Assembly (NCBI RefSeq): GCF_004349055.1
Contig: NZ_SMKX01000060.1
Location: 1 to 46,828, forward strand
Origin: Kribbella antibiotica
GTDB lineage: Bacteria > Actinomycetota > Actinomycetes > Propionibacteriales > Kribbellaceae
Length of the DNA stretch: 46,828 nt
Direction of reading: 5' to 3'
In this document: piece by piece, positions 8,556-16,532 of the stretch
Position numbering within the stretch: position 1 is the stretch's first letter
Layout: every line of letters begins with the position of its first letter
The notes under the pieces: generated by a model
The model's database searches: none
What the model was told of the DNA's origin: nothing
Seen by the model: the letters and a program-made list of their open reading frames with translations, nothing else
Translations under genes and position numbers: made by a program

Positions 8556-9404
8556 TTATTGGTTTGAGCTGCCTCCCAGTGAATTTAATCGATGCAACAA
8601 GCCGCGAAGCCAATCTGATTGAGCTAACGCCAGTCCGGCGCTACTCCGAACCTGTGCTGATAACTGCGGCTCTGCCGTCGCTGCCTTCTCCAGGGTGCCT
8701 GCGAGCTTTCGCAAGGACACGCCGGCTACGGCGATGGTGTCCTTTCCTGCGTGGCCGAGTAGATTCTCGTAAGGGGCGTCGGTAATCCGCAAAGCATCCT
8801 TGGCGCTGATCGGCGCTTCTGACGCGTTCACCAGTGCCGCGCAGTAGCTCTCGACAGCAAGGGAAAGAAAAGTGCGGTCGACTTTGTTGGCTAGGTCAAC
8901 CTCGTCGAATGCGAGGCCCAGGTTTTGCTGAGCGTTGTGCGCGCGGAGACGAGTGACCGGTTCTACCTGCTCCTCGATGCGTTGGACGAGGGCGCCCGAC
9001 CCGCCCAGCGTCGCGATCTTTGTTTGAGATCCCTGATGGTCTAGAACGGCTGCTAGTACGCCAAGAGTAACAAGCATGGATTCGAGGTCGCGGCGATCGT
9101 AGGGGTAGTGGACTTCTGCAATATCCGCAACGGCTACAGGTTGATCAAAGTCGTGATCCGTAACGCATACGAAGTCTGTGAAACCCCAATGTAGGAGGGT
9201 CTTCGCTGTCGTTATAGCATTTTTCCGGCCGTTAGCGGGGAATATTGAGACATCGACTGAGATATGGTCTCTCAATACGAGAAGATCGTCCGATCCTTCG
9301 ACGATCAAAACCGGACCATCGTGGACTTGGCGATGCTGCCTGAGCCTGTCTGCAAGATGGTCAAATTCCTGCAGTGATGATCGAACTCTAGGCGAGGAGT
9401 TCAT
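8556..9404 (-). CDS. ariB: DUF4435 (TOPRIM-like) effector, AriB-like, PARIS system
   Basis: 282 aa. VLIVEGSDDLLVL (Glu36, Asp39, Asp40) is the TOPRIM Glu motif; VCVTDHDFD (Asp83, Asp85) is the second acidic motif; YDRRDLESML is typical of DUF4435. The C-terminal half is helical. The gene starts 17 bases inside the 3' end of the AAA ATPase gene, so the two are coupled. In PARIS, AriB is the nuclease that AriA holds inactive until a phage anti-restriction protein triggers release; AriB then cuts host tRNA and stops growth. That description is known for the enterobacterial system and is carried over here by gene architecture. The size (about 280-300 aa) fits. The symbol is assigned by architecture only. 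Confidence 0.75.
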   Translation of the reverse strand: MNSSPRVRSSLQEFDHLADRLRQHRQVHDGPVLIVEGSDDLLVLRDHISVDVSIFPANGRKNAITTAKTLLHWGFTDFVCVTDHDFDQPVAVADIAEVHYPYDRRDLESMLVTLGVLAAVLDHQGSQTKIATLGGSGALVQRIEEQVEPVTRLRAHNAQQNLGLAFDEVDLANKVDRTFLSLAVESYCAALVNASEAPISAKDALRITDAPYENLLGHAGKDTIAVAGVSLRKLAGTLEKAATAEPQLSAQVRSSAGLALAQSDWLRGLLHRLNSLGGSSNQ

Positions 9405-10767
9405 CGGGGTCCAGGCTGGTGTCGTCGGCTGTCTCTTCTCCGTGGAATTCGTATGGGCCGTCTGAGAACCCCAACTCCTGCGTCAAATCCCAGCGACCAT
9501 TAATTATTGCGGTTGAGTGCGTAGCCACTATGATCTGCAGATCAGTAAGGAGTGCAACCCGGCTGATATCGTCCAGGAAAGCGTGCTTCCATGCAGCATG
9601 CATTGAAATTTCCGGTTCATCAATTAAGACGAGCGAGTCCCCATTCGCCGTGAAAAGTAGCAATGTGAAAAGTGCTACTAAGTGTTGCTCTCCGGATGAG
9701 AGGTTGGCTACGCGCACACGCTGTCCCGTGGCGAATGATTGGAAGACCAGCTGCCCCCTGGCGGCCATGGCTGTCCTCTTTCCGGACTTTGCCAATTTCG
9801 TGTCTAGGATGTCGCGAAGGGTCTTGATCTTCTCGTTGACGGGCAGCAGTGGTTTGAGGCGTCTTTCCCAGTCGTCGAGAAAGACATTTAGGATCCGTCG
9901 TACGGTTGGCGTAGTTTTCTCGGGGAAGCTGAGGGGAGCTTCGCCAATCGCGAGCCCATTGCGTGCGAGATCTTCATAGCGATCAACGATGGCGTCATAG
10001 CGCTGATGTAGTGGATCTTCTTTTATGCGGTCGCTCGCAGCAGCCAAGGCGCGAGCGGCGAAGCTTAAGTCGGCACTCTGTGTCGCTTGAACCGAGGCTC
10101 GTCTAGCTTCGGTGACTTGAATGCGGATCTGACCGATGTATCGCCCGATGCTCGAAGATGCTAAGGCTCTTTCGGTCGGATTGCTATGAAAACCCTCTAT
10201 ATCCGACTGGAGGTGGCCGGGTAATGCCGCGTCGAGACGCTTCGTGTCGATTAGAATTGGTGCATTTTCGGAGATCATGCGAACGATTGCAGGGTAGTTA
10301 TTGAAGCGACGTCGAGGCGTAATAATCAACGGCCCATAACGCCTCTGAGCGGTCTCCGCGCTGAGAGTTCGCTCAATTCGGCTGTCGTAGAGACGGCCGT
10401 CGGGGAGGGGGATGATGTGGCGTGGCAGGTCCGGTTCTTCGAAATCGACAGCCCGAACTTTTGCGGCGCGGCCATCCGCCTTGCCGCCCTTGAGGGCAGC
10501 GATCTCTAATTCGGGCTCGTCCTTGACGATTGCTCTACGGATCTGCAGTTGGTGATTATCGGAGAATTGTACTTCAAATTCCGTATATGGGAGCTTGAAA
10601 AGTGTCTTCAAGTCGACGATGAGTGCGGCCCTGAGTAGCATCAACACATGTGTTTTACCTGCGCCGTTCGGACCCGTCAGTATAGTCGGGGCCGATGCGC
10701 TGATCGGAATGTCATGACGTAGGTGGCCGAAAAGGCCTTCGACTCGAACGTGCGTGACTCGACGCAC
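9388..10767 (-). CDS. ariA: AAA ATPase (AAA_15/21, ABC-type head), AriA-like, PARIS system
   Basis: 459 aa. Walker A TGPNGAGKT (residues 31-39), ABC signature LSSGEQ (356-361), Walker B SLVLIDEPE (378-386) and the H-loop ATHS (415-418) give a complete SMC/ABC-type head with a helical middle. The order AAA_15-like ATPase then DUF4435 is the PARIS arrangement, and a length near 450 aa fits AriA. It starts at a GTG (10767) preceded by GGAGAG six bases upstream. The region is visibly less GC-rich than its neighbours, with TTC/AAT-rich runs, which suggests recent transfer. AriA is expected to be the sensor that binds a phage trigger and releases AriB. An OLD-like or other AAA/TOPRIM pair is the alternative. 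Confidence 0.8.
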   Translation of the reverse strand: MRRVTHVRVEGLFGHLRHDIPISASAPTILTGPNGAGKTHVLMLLRAALIVDLKTLFKLPYTEFEVQFSDNHQLQIRRAIVKDEPELEIAALKGGKADGRAAKVRAVDFEEPDLPRHIIPLPDGRLYDSRIERTLSAETAQRRYGPLIITPRRRFNNYPAIVRMISENAPILIDTKRLDAALPGHLQSDIEGFHSNPTERALASSSIGRYIGQIRIQVTEARRASVQATQSADLSFAARALAAASDRIKEDPLHQRYDAIVDRYEDLARNGLAIGEAPLSFPEKTTPTVRRILNVFLDDWERRLKPLLPVNEKIKTLRDILDTKLAKSGKRTAMAARGQLVFQSFATGQRVRVANLSSGEQHLVALFTLLLFTANGDSLVLIDEPEISMHAAWKHAFLDDISRVALLTDLQIIVATHSTAIINGRWDLTQELGFSDGPYEFHGEETADDTSLDPDELLA

Positions 10768-11776
10768 GGCACTCTCCCATCATCGAAATTCAAAGTGTTA
10801 GTCAGCGTAGTGCAATTGTGAAGTCTTGGCACCGATCACTTGGCTCGGGCGGCGTGGTGCGTGCTGAGACGGTGCGGCGTACGGGTGGGCCGAGCTTGGC
10901 GGCGAGCCTTACGGACTCACCTGGCAGGAGCGGCAGCATGGAGTCCAGCACCTCCTTCACGCCGCCATTGGGTGGGAGCCTGTCTAACCAGGGGCGTCCG
11001 CCAGGCATCGTCGCAGCGCAGTGGATGGGAGAATTGGTTCCTCAACCTACGCCCCAGCCGCTGGACGGGATCTAGACCAGCTCGGAGCCCTGTGCAACAT
11101 TTGATCAGGTGGATCTGATGTAAGAATTTGCCGAGAGCTGGATCCACTCGTCGAGGTGTGCGCCTTCCACCCAAGCATCGAGGTCGACGGCCCGCGGGGT
11201 GAGTTGGTGAGCCGGTCTGTCATGTGATCGTGGATTAGGGGCGTCTGTTTGAGCTGCCACAGCATGTCTTGCCCCTGCGATGCCGGGCTGTGACCGCCAG
11301 ACCTGAAGTTGGGAAGACGCTGCGGAATTTGTCAAGGTGACAAGGCCACTGGGTTCCAGCGGCCGGTTATACGGCCCGGCAAGATGTCGTGCGAGTTCGC
11401 CGACTCGCTGGAGCGCTACGGAGCCTCGCCAGAGGTCGACACTCCGGGACAATCGCTTCAAACGCTTGGACCTCGTGGCCTGTGCCGGCCGTCAGGCGGG
11501 ACCTCAGCTGGGCAAGTGCGCATTCGGTCGCAGGCGAGATCATGGCCGACTGCATCGATGCGGTCGGGACTGATGACGTCGACGAGGAGCGAGGCTCGAC
11601 AACGTTCCGGGTGGGGGCGGGTGCTGCCGAGCCTCGGGGTTGATGTGCATGGAGTCTTTGGTGCATATGGTGTCTCGTAAGCGGCTAGCTGGCGGTATGC
11701 CGGTGGTGGACGGTGCCCGGAGTGTCGGAGACCCCGGTTATCCCATTAGCCATCAACGATGGAAGGTGTCGCTGCG
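10768..11776. other. About 1 kb without a convincing gene
   Basis: The right side of the PARIS pair is followed by a short AT-rich stretch (10775-10825), likely the promoter of the minus-strand operon, and then by GC-rich DNA with overlapping frames on both strands. A minus-strand frame at 11105-11461 and one at 10802-11008 look faintly protein-like but give no recognisable domain; I treat them as possible remnants. Confidence 0.4.
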
Positions 11777-13273
11777 ATGACGGCAACGGTCCTCGATGTA
11801 CTGGACAATTTCCTGACTCACAGACAGACCGATGTCCAGACTGCGCCCGGCACCGTGATCCACGAGCTCGGCGAAGAGGTCCAGAAGTTTGCGGCGGCCA
11901 GGCAGGTCAAGTCTGCAGCAGACCGGAAGATGGCTTTCCTCGGGGGCTGGCCCTCAGCGAACTTCTGGGCTGTCGGCGGCGACATGCTGTTAACGAGCTT
12001 GCTCTACAGCGATCGACTTCTGGTGAGGGATCCCATTGTCGACTGGTTTTCGTTGGATCAGTACTCCGCGAGGCACAAGATGGCAGCACGGCTGGGCTAC
12101 CTAGATTCGGATGGACGTCCAAACATCTCGGCTACACGAGGTTTCCTGGCATCGGTTGTGCCGCAACTCGATCGCTGGCGCCCGCTCATCGAGTCTGGAG
12201 TCGTCGTTTTGACCGCGGCAGAAGACCACGCACTGACCTTTGAGGCGGAGATCAGAGCCTTGCAGGGAGCGCTCGAGGATGCCCTGCTGCTCGACCCAGT
12301 CGTGTATTCCGAGCAGTTCAGCGCAACCGACATCACAGTTGAGGACAACCTGCGGGGGATGTTCGTCTTCGCTGGTGGTGATCAGGTCAGGCAACTGCGG
12401 AAGGCACAAGCCGATGGCCTCTACCATTTCGCGCGCGAGTACCTGCTGGCTGCGACCAACGGTGCGACGTACACGGCCCCTTTTCGGCACGAGCGGTATC
12501 TGTGCAGACACGGCATCGGTCAGACGCTGCTGCCGTCGGAGCGAGTCGCATCCGCATTGCTGAGCTCAAAACTGCCGATCTTCAGCGGGCTGACACCGGC
12601 GGTGGTGAGCAAGATCCATGCTGATGACAGCTTCGCCGTGTTCCGGCGGCAACTGCACGAGACCTACCAGAACCTTCCAGTCGAAGAGTCTGATCAGCAG
12701 ATCCAGGCATACGTGCGCGACCAGGAGAAGGCACTCTTGACCCCTACTCTTCAGGCGGCTGAACGTAGCGCAGACCGCGGGATTTTGCGGAGGCTCGGCC
12801 TCGCTGTAACTGACAACTTCTTCGGCCTGGCGACGGCGGTGGCCGCAGGAGTGATGCTGAAGGATCCTGCGACGGTTACTGCAGTCGCCGCTGGAGGGAT
12901 CCTTGCCCAAGCGCTGGTTAGAGGCAGGACGGAGACTTCGTCAGCGGCCCCGATCTGGACGGAGCTCGTCAAGCACCAGCGGTCGGCCCAGGACGAGATG
13001 ATCGGCGTAAGGGTAGAGAACGCCGAGATTGCGGCTGCGCCCAAGTGGGGGATTCCCGCTATGCCGTCGATGGAAGTCACGGTTTCGGCCGGACAGATGC
13101 TGATCGACCACCTTCCGCGACAGCAAGTACCCGTTGCTGAGCCTGCCCCCGGTGACTTCCAGGACGACAACTACCGTCTCTGCAGTTGCGGCAGCGGGCG
13201 GAAGTTCAAGTTTTGCTGCCAGCCCCTGGAGCGTTTCCCTCCGCAACACATCGGGCGGCCCCAGCACGGCTGA
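11777..13273 (+). CDS. SEC-C motif protein, 498 aa
   Basis: The C-terminus carries LCSCGSGRKFKFCC, the SEC-C zinc-binding motif (CxCx8CC form) also found at the end of SecA and in many stand-alone proteins. The N-terminal ~350 residues are helical and unfamiliar. About residues 345-390 (FFGLATAVAAGVMLKDPATVTAVAAGGILAQAL) are hydrophobic and may be a helical hairpin, perhaps membrane-associated. The ATG at 11777 is chosen because GGAAGG lies 10 bases upstream; an in-frame ATG at 11759 lacks a ribosome binding site. It stands alone between degraded stretches on both sides. SEC-C proteins of unknown function occur in genomic islands, but a defence role here is only suggested by location. Confidence 0.7.
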   Translation: MTATVLDVLDNFLTHRQTDVQTAPGTVIHELGEEVQKFAAARQVKSAADRKMAFLGGWPSANFWAVGGDMLLTSLLYSDRLLVRDPIVDWFSLDQYSARHKMAARLGYLDSDGRPNISATRGFLASVVPQLDRWRPLIESGVVVLTAAEDHALTFEAEIRALQGALEDALLLDPVVYSEQFSATDITVEDNLRGMFVFAGGDQVRQLRKAQADGLYHFAREYLLAATNGATYTAPFRHERYLCRHGIGQTLLPSERVASALLSSKLPIFSGLTPAVVSKIHADDSFAVFRRQLHETYQNLPVEESDQQIQAYVRDQEKALLTPTLQAAERSADRGILRRLGLAVTDNFFGLATAVAAGVMLKDPATVTAVAAGGILAQALVRGRTETSSAAPIWTELVKHQRSAQDEMIGVRVENAEIAAAPKWGIPAMPSMEVTVSAGQMLIDHLPRQQVPVAEPAPGDFQDDNYRLCSCGSGRKFKFCCQPLERFPPQHIGRPQHG

Positions 13274-13323
13274 CGATTTTAGACGTGGACGCTTCGAACG
13301 CAGTTGTACTTCTAAGCGATCCA

Positions 13324-14256
13324 CTAGCTCCACCGGCGAGGCCGGGTGACATACCGGATGGGGATTTCGGAGGGATGCAGGGGGGCGATGAGTGGGCGGA
13401 CGGATTCGGCAGTGATGCGGCCGTCTTGGAATTCTTGAGCTAGTGAGTGGGAGAGAGCGAGGTTGCCTTCGTCAGCTAAGGCATCGATGAGGCGGTCGAC
13501 GGGGGCTTCGAGGCGGATGTTCTCGGCCTCGGCTGCTGTCACTCGTTCCTGGAGGCTTGTGGCGCGGTGACCGCACCATTGGCGGAGCAGCTCGTGGATC
13601 GGTCGGTGGTACTTGCGGTACCACTCGTATTCGTACTCGGGAGACGTTGGGTGCTTGCCTGACCGGTCGCCGTGTTTGGACTTCTCGCGGAGCTGCTTCT
13701 CTTCCTCGAGCACTGCGTCCAGGATCGGCATCGGGTTCTTGCGGCAGGCGTACTCGGCGATCAGGACGGTTGCTTCGGGGGAGAGCATGGTGGTGCCGTG
13801 GAGTTCGAATGTGCCGGAGCGTTGGGTTAGTTCGGCCAGCGGCACGCCGGTCAGGCGCTCGAGTCCGTCGGCGTCGACTACGGTGGTGACGTAGCGAACC
13901 GGACTCCACATGCAGTCTGCGATCCACATGCAGTCTGCGATCTCGTTTTCGACGAGTAGGTCGAACGCTGTGTCGATGGCTGACTGCTCGGTGTCAGTCA
14001 GTTCGAAGGTGTCTCGTCGATGTCACTCGCAAGGGTGGGAAGTGGCGCGCCCAACGCCCCTGGCAGAGGTTCGCGCGGCGACACCGTCGGGACCGCTGAG
14101 GTCATCGCCGCCGGAAATGCGTCGAAGGAGCGCGAGCTGGTTATCTGTCAGTACGTCGTTCCGAGGCACCCTCTTAGTGATCCACACACGATCGTCCGAG
14201 CGCAAGGAGTCTTGACAGCGACCTGCCGTTGCTGCCGACTCGTCGATGATCAGCAC
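13324..14256 (-). pseudogene. Unknown gene interrupted by one in-frame TGA
   Basis: One reading frame stays open from the GTG at 14256 to the stop at 13324 except for a single TGA at 14023-14025. The part before it (77 aa) contains DVLTDNQLALLRRISGG, wing- or HTH-like. The part after it contains VRYVTTVVDADGLERLTGV, a charged linker, EYEYEWYRKYHRPIHELL and a heptad-like stretch. After the TGA no ATG, GTG or TTG occurs for 31 codons, so the downstream part lacks a normal start. A CGA-to-TGA change would explain the stop. An in-frame 18-base tandem duplication (13906-13941) repeats six residues, IADCMW. The gene follows the zinc-ribbon gene directly and ends the GntR-led operon. I do not recognise the family. 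Confidence 0.6.
13906..13941. repeat. 18-bp perfect tandem duplication
   Basis: Two adjacent identical copies of ccacatgcagtctgcgat (13906-13923 and 13924-13941). The unit is six codons long and keeps the frame of the broken gene, adding a second IADCMW hexapeptide on the minus strand. Confidence 0.9.
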
Positions 14257-14257
14257 A

Positions 14258-14671
14258 TCAGGCTTCAGGGCCGGCGTACGCGCTGCTGTGAGTCGGTTTG
14301 ATGCTGGTTCGTCCTACATATTCCCGCCATCTGGAGTACGCGGATGTTCGTCGGTACGTGAAGTCCAGAGTGGCTGGCTCCGGAGTTGCGGCCTGGGGTT
14401 GAGGGCCTCGTAGCTGGTCGTTGGCGAAGCGGAGTCTCGCTACCTGGAGTTCCAGGCGAGCTATCTCGGAGCGCAGGTCGGCGACATACTTCTGGTTGAT
14501 TTTGGGCTCCGTGCGGGCGGCCTTTCGGAGGGTTCGCCAGCGTCGGAGGCGGCAGGAATCGGAGCAGAATCGTTGGTCTGATCTGGCCATGGTGAAGGTG
14601 GCTGCGCACTGCTCGCAGATGGTGGTTCGGGTTGCTGAACTCTGGTCGATCGGGGGTGGTGGGCTGTCCAT
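14258..14671 (-). CDS. Zinc-ribbon and coiled-coil protein, 137 aa
   Basis: Residues ~20-45 contain CEQC followed by FCSDSCRLRRWR, a four-cysteine zinc ribbon with a basic tail. It is followed by a heptad-rich helix (ADLRSEIARLELQVARLRFANDQL), likely a dimerising coiled coil. Such small ribbon proteins occur in actinobacterial mobile elements, often as DNA-binding accessory proteins; the exact role is unknown. The ATG at 14671 is six bases behind the stop of the preceding small gene, and its own stop is one base before the next start, so all belong to one operon. No strong ribosome binding site is seen, which fits coupling to upstream translation. Confidence 0.65.
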   Translation of the reverse strand: MDSPPPPIDQSSATRTTICEQCAATFTMARSDQRFCSDSCRLRRWRTLRKAARTEPKINQKYVADLRSEIARLELQVARLRFANDQLRGPQPQAATPEPATLDFTYRRTSAYSRWREYVGRTSIKPTHSSAYAGPEA

Positions 14672-14677
14672 ACTTAC

Positions 14678-14947
14678 TCAACGGATGGGCTGCAGCAGCG
14701 GCGCGATAGCCGTTTCGGCGGGCTGATACTCCTTAAGTGCCAGATGTGTGACGGCATTCGTTCTGCCGTTTAAACGGGTTGAGGGGATGCGTGGCAGAGT
14801 GCCTGGGGCACCTGCAGCGGCGGCCATGGGCGTAACGGCCGCATGGATGTCGGCGGCCGCGAGAGGGACTTGCCGTCGGTTGCAGACTTCGACGCGGAGG
14901 TGATGCTCGGCGTGGGAGAAAGGTTGACGAGGGCGTAGCGGGCTCAT
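14678..14947 (-). CDS. Small hypothetical protein, 89 aa
   Basis: The ATG at 14947 lies five bases after the stop of the 2'-5' RNA ligase gene, and the frame ends six bases before the zinc-ribbon gene, so it fills the operon without gaps. The product begins MSPLRPRQPF and has an Ala-rich middle (AAADIHAAVTPMAAAAGAPG); no domain is recognised. The tight fit in the operon is the main evidence. A version starting at 15007 would overlap the RNA ligase gene and is less likely. Confidence 0.45.
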   Translation of the reverse strand: MSPLRPRQPFSHAEHHLRVEVCNRRQVPLAAADIHAAVTPMAAAAGAPGTLPRIPSTRLNGRTNAVTHLALKEYQPAETAIAPLLQPIR

Positions 14948-14952
14948 CGGCC

Positions 14953-15618
14953 TCAGAGAGCGCCGTTCGCCTGTGAGTCGATTGGTACCTCGGCGATCGT
15001 GTGCCATTCGTACATCCGGTTGTCGCGGTGGAGTTCGATCAGCGAGGCGGTCGGAATTGAGACTTCAACCGGCTCGGACGAGATGGACTCGATCGCCGAC
15101 TCGATCGTGTCGGCGGATTGCGCGCTCGACGAGTAGGCGAGGGTGACGTGGGGTTGGAAGCCGTCGGCTTGGTCGGGGACTGCGTCTGGCCCGAGCACGT
15201 CGGCGATTGACGCGCGTACGGCGGTTCGGATTCGGTCGACCTCGGCTGGTGGGAGAGCGGGGAGGACGATTGCCTCGGGGCGGATGACCGGCCGGTGAAA
15301 TTCGACGGTGACCGGGTTGAGGGCGGCCAGCCTTGCTTGGGCGGCCGAGAGGAGGCTGTCGATCTGGTCGGTGGTGATGTCGGCGGCGTGGCCGACGCCT
15401 TGCATGGTGAGGTGGAGCCACTGGTGTGGGATGAGGTCGAGGCCGGGGTGGCGGGCGAGTTCGGCTTGGTAGGTGTCGACGAGGCGGTGGAGTTCGTGTT
15501 GGCCATCGAAGGTGATGTGCCAGGTGTAGAAGCGCGTTCCGACCTGCCAGCCTGGTCGCCACCACCAGTGATCACGGAGGTCGGTGGCGTGTTTGTAGGT
15601 CCACTCAGGGCTGGGCAT
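14953..15618 (-). CDS. 2'-5' RNA ligase family (LigT-like 2H phosphoesterase)
   Basis: 221 aa. The two HxTx motifs that define the 2H phosphoesterase superfamily are present: HLTM about residue 68 and HVTL about residue 158, each after a hydrophobic strand. The superfamily acts on 2',3'-cyclic or 2'-5' phosphodiesters of RNA and nucleotides, so RNA-end or cyclic nucleotide processing is likely. The ATG at 15618 is 10 bases after the GntR stop. The gene is second in a five-gene operon led by the GntR regulator. In a defence context, 2H enzymes can also remove cyclic nucleotide signals; nothing here proves that. Confidence 0.85.
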   Translation of the reverse strand: MPSPEWTYKHATDLRDHWWWRPGWQVGTRFYTWHITFDGQHELHRLVDTYQAELARHPGLDLIPHQWLHLTMQGVGHAADITTDQIDSLLSAAQARLAALNPVTVEFHRPVIRPEAIVLPALPPAEVDRIRTAVRASIADVLGPDAVPDQADGFQPHVTLAYSSSAQSADTIESAIESISSEPVEVSIPTASLIELHRDNRMYEWHTIAEVPIDSQANGAL

Positions 15619-15628
15619 TCTGTCCGCC

Positions 15629-16420
15629 TTAGATCTCGGAGCGACTCGTCGGAGTCTCGCCGTGCTGCGGGATGTCGTACTCGTCGATGAAGACGACTTG
15701 GTCGGCTGGCCAGATGGACTCGGAGATTTCCAGTACCTCGTCGTCTGCGGATCGGGCTGTGTGCACGAGGTGGAGGATCGCTTCGCCGCCTGCGAGATGG
15801 AACAGGCCAGGCTCGTCGTGTTCGGCGGCGCGGATCACTGTTGTGTCCTGCGCGCGGTGGTAGGTCTTGCCTGACAATTCTTCGATGCAGAGGAAGAGCG
15901 CCTTCCGCACGACCGTTGCGTCTTCGAGGTAGGTGCCGGCCGCATGGGAGAGAGGCACGTAGCTCGCGCCGATCTCCCGCAGTTGGCCTGTGGCTTTGTC
16001 GTGCAGGTGTCGGCGTCGAATGACGACTTCGGATCCTGGCTCGACGCCCAGTGCTTCGGCGATATGAAGTGGGACGGGGCCGCGGCCAGCGAAGACGATG
16101 CGGTGCTCGAGGGCGTCGTTGAGGAGGCGCTGGTCGGTGCGAGCTCGGCCGTAGCGGTTGCGGGAACGGCGTTGGCGTTTCCGGTTTTCGCGCACGAAGG
16201 TGCCGACGCCGTGGCGGGATTCGATCAGCCACTCGGAGCGAAGTACGGCGAGGGCCTGACGCACGGTCGGCGGGCTGACATGGAAGCGGTCGGCCAGTTC
16301 GGTTTCAGCGGGTAGGCGGCTGCCGGGGGAGAGATCGCCGCTTTGGATTTCCGCGCGGAGTTGGTCGGCGATCTGGAGGTACTTCGGTCCTCGTCCGCTG
16401 AGGGTGGCCGGGAAAGTCAC
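15629..16420 (-). CDS. GntR-family regulator with UTRA ligand domain (HutC type)
   Basis: 263 aa. The N-terminal winged helix (PKYLQIADQLRAEIQSGDLSP, then LPAETELADRFHVSPPTVRQAL, and VGTFV in the wing) is classic GntR. Residues ~95-255 form a UTRA domain (PLHIAEALGV, GASYVPLSHAAG, ESIWPADQVVF). It heads the operon with the 2H phosphoesterase and zinc-ribbon genes. An inverted repeat at 16476-16491, between this gene and the divergent XRE/TPR gene, is the likely binding site, so it probably represses itself and perhaps the neighbour. The inducing ligand is unknown. Confidence 0.92.
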   Translation of the reverse strand: MTFPATLSGRGPKYLQIADQLRAEIQSGDLSPGSRLPAETELADRFHVSPPTVRQALAVLRSEWLIESRHGVGTFVRENRKRQRRSRNRYGRARTDQRLLNDALEHRIVFAGRGPVPLHIAEALGVEPGSEVVIRRRHLHDKATGQLREIGASYVPLSHAAGTYLEDATVVRKALFLCIEELSGKTYHRAQDTTVIRAAEHDEPGLFHLAGGEAILHLVHTARSADDEVLEISESIWPADQVVFIDEYDIPQHGETPTSRSEI

Positions 16421-16475
16421 ATCAACTCCTCATGAGGTCTGGAAGAACTGTACGCCGAGGTGCATGGTGTCCTAA

Positions 16476-16491
16476 AGTCCTATAGAGGACT
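16476..16491. promoter_or_regulatory. GntR operator candidate
   Basis: AGTCCT-atag-AGGACT is a perfect 6-bp inverted repeat with a 4-base spacer, in the 112-base gap between the divergent GntR and XRE/TPR genes. A further gtcct half-site lies just upstream at 16469-16473, and TATATG directly follows. The shape and position fit a HutC/GntR operator overlapping a promoter. Confidence 0.6.
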
Positions 16492-16532
16492 ATATGAGAA
16501 TCGTTCAAACCGCCTGGGGAGGAAGATGCGCG

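Noticed and set aside
10802..11461. Possible remnant genes on the minus strand
   Set aside because: The products look faintly protein-like but match no family and have no start site; kept only as an unassigned region.
15039..16232. Long minus-strand frame with Arg/Pro/Ser-rich product
   Set aside because: It lies opposite to the frames of the GntR and 2'-5' RNA ligase genes and has composition typical of an out-of-frame GC-rich sequence.
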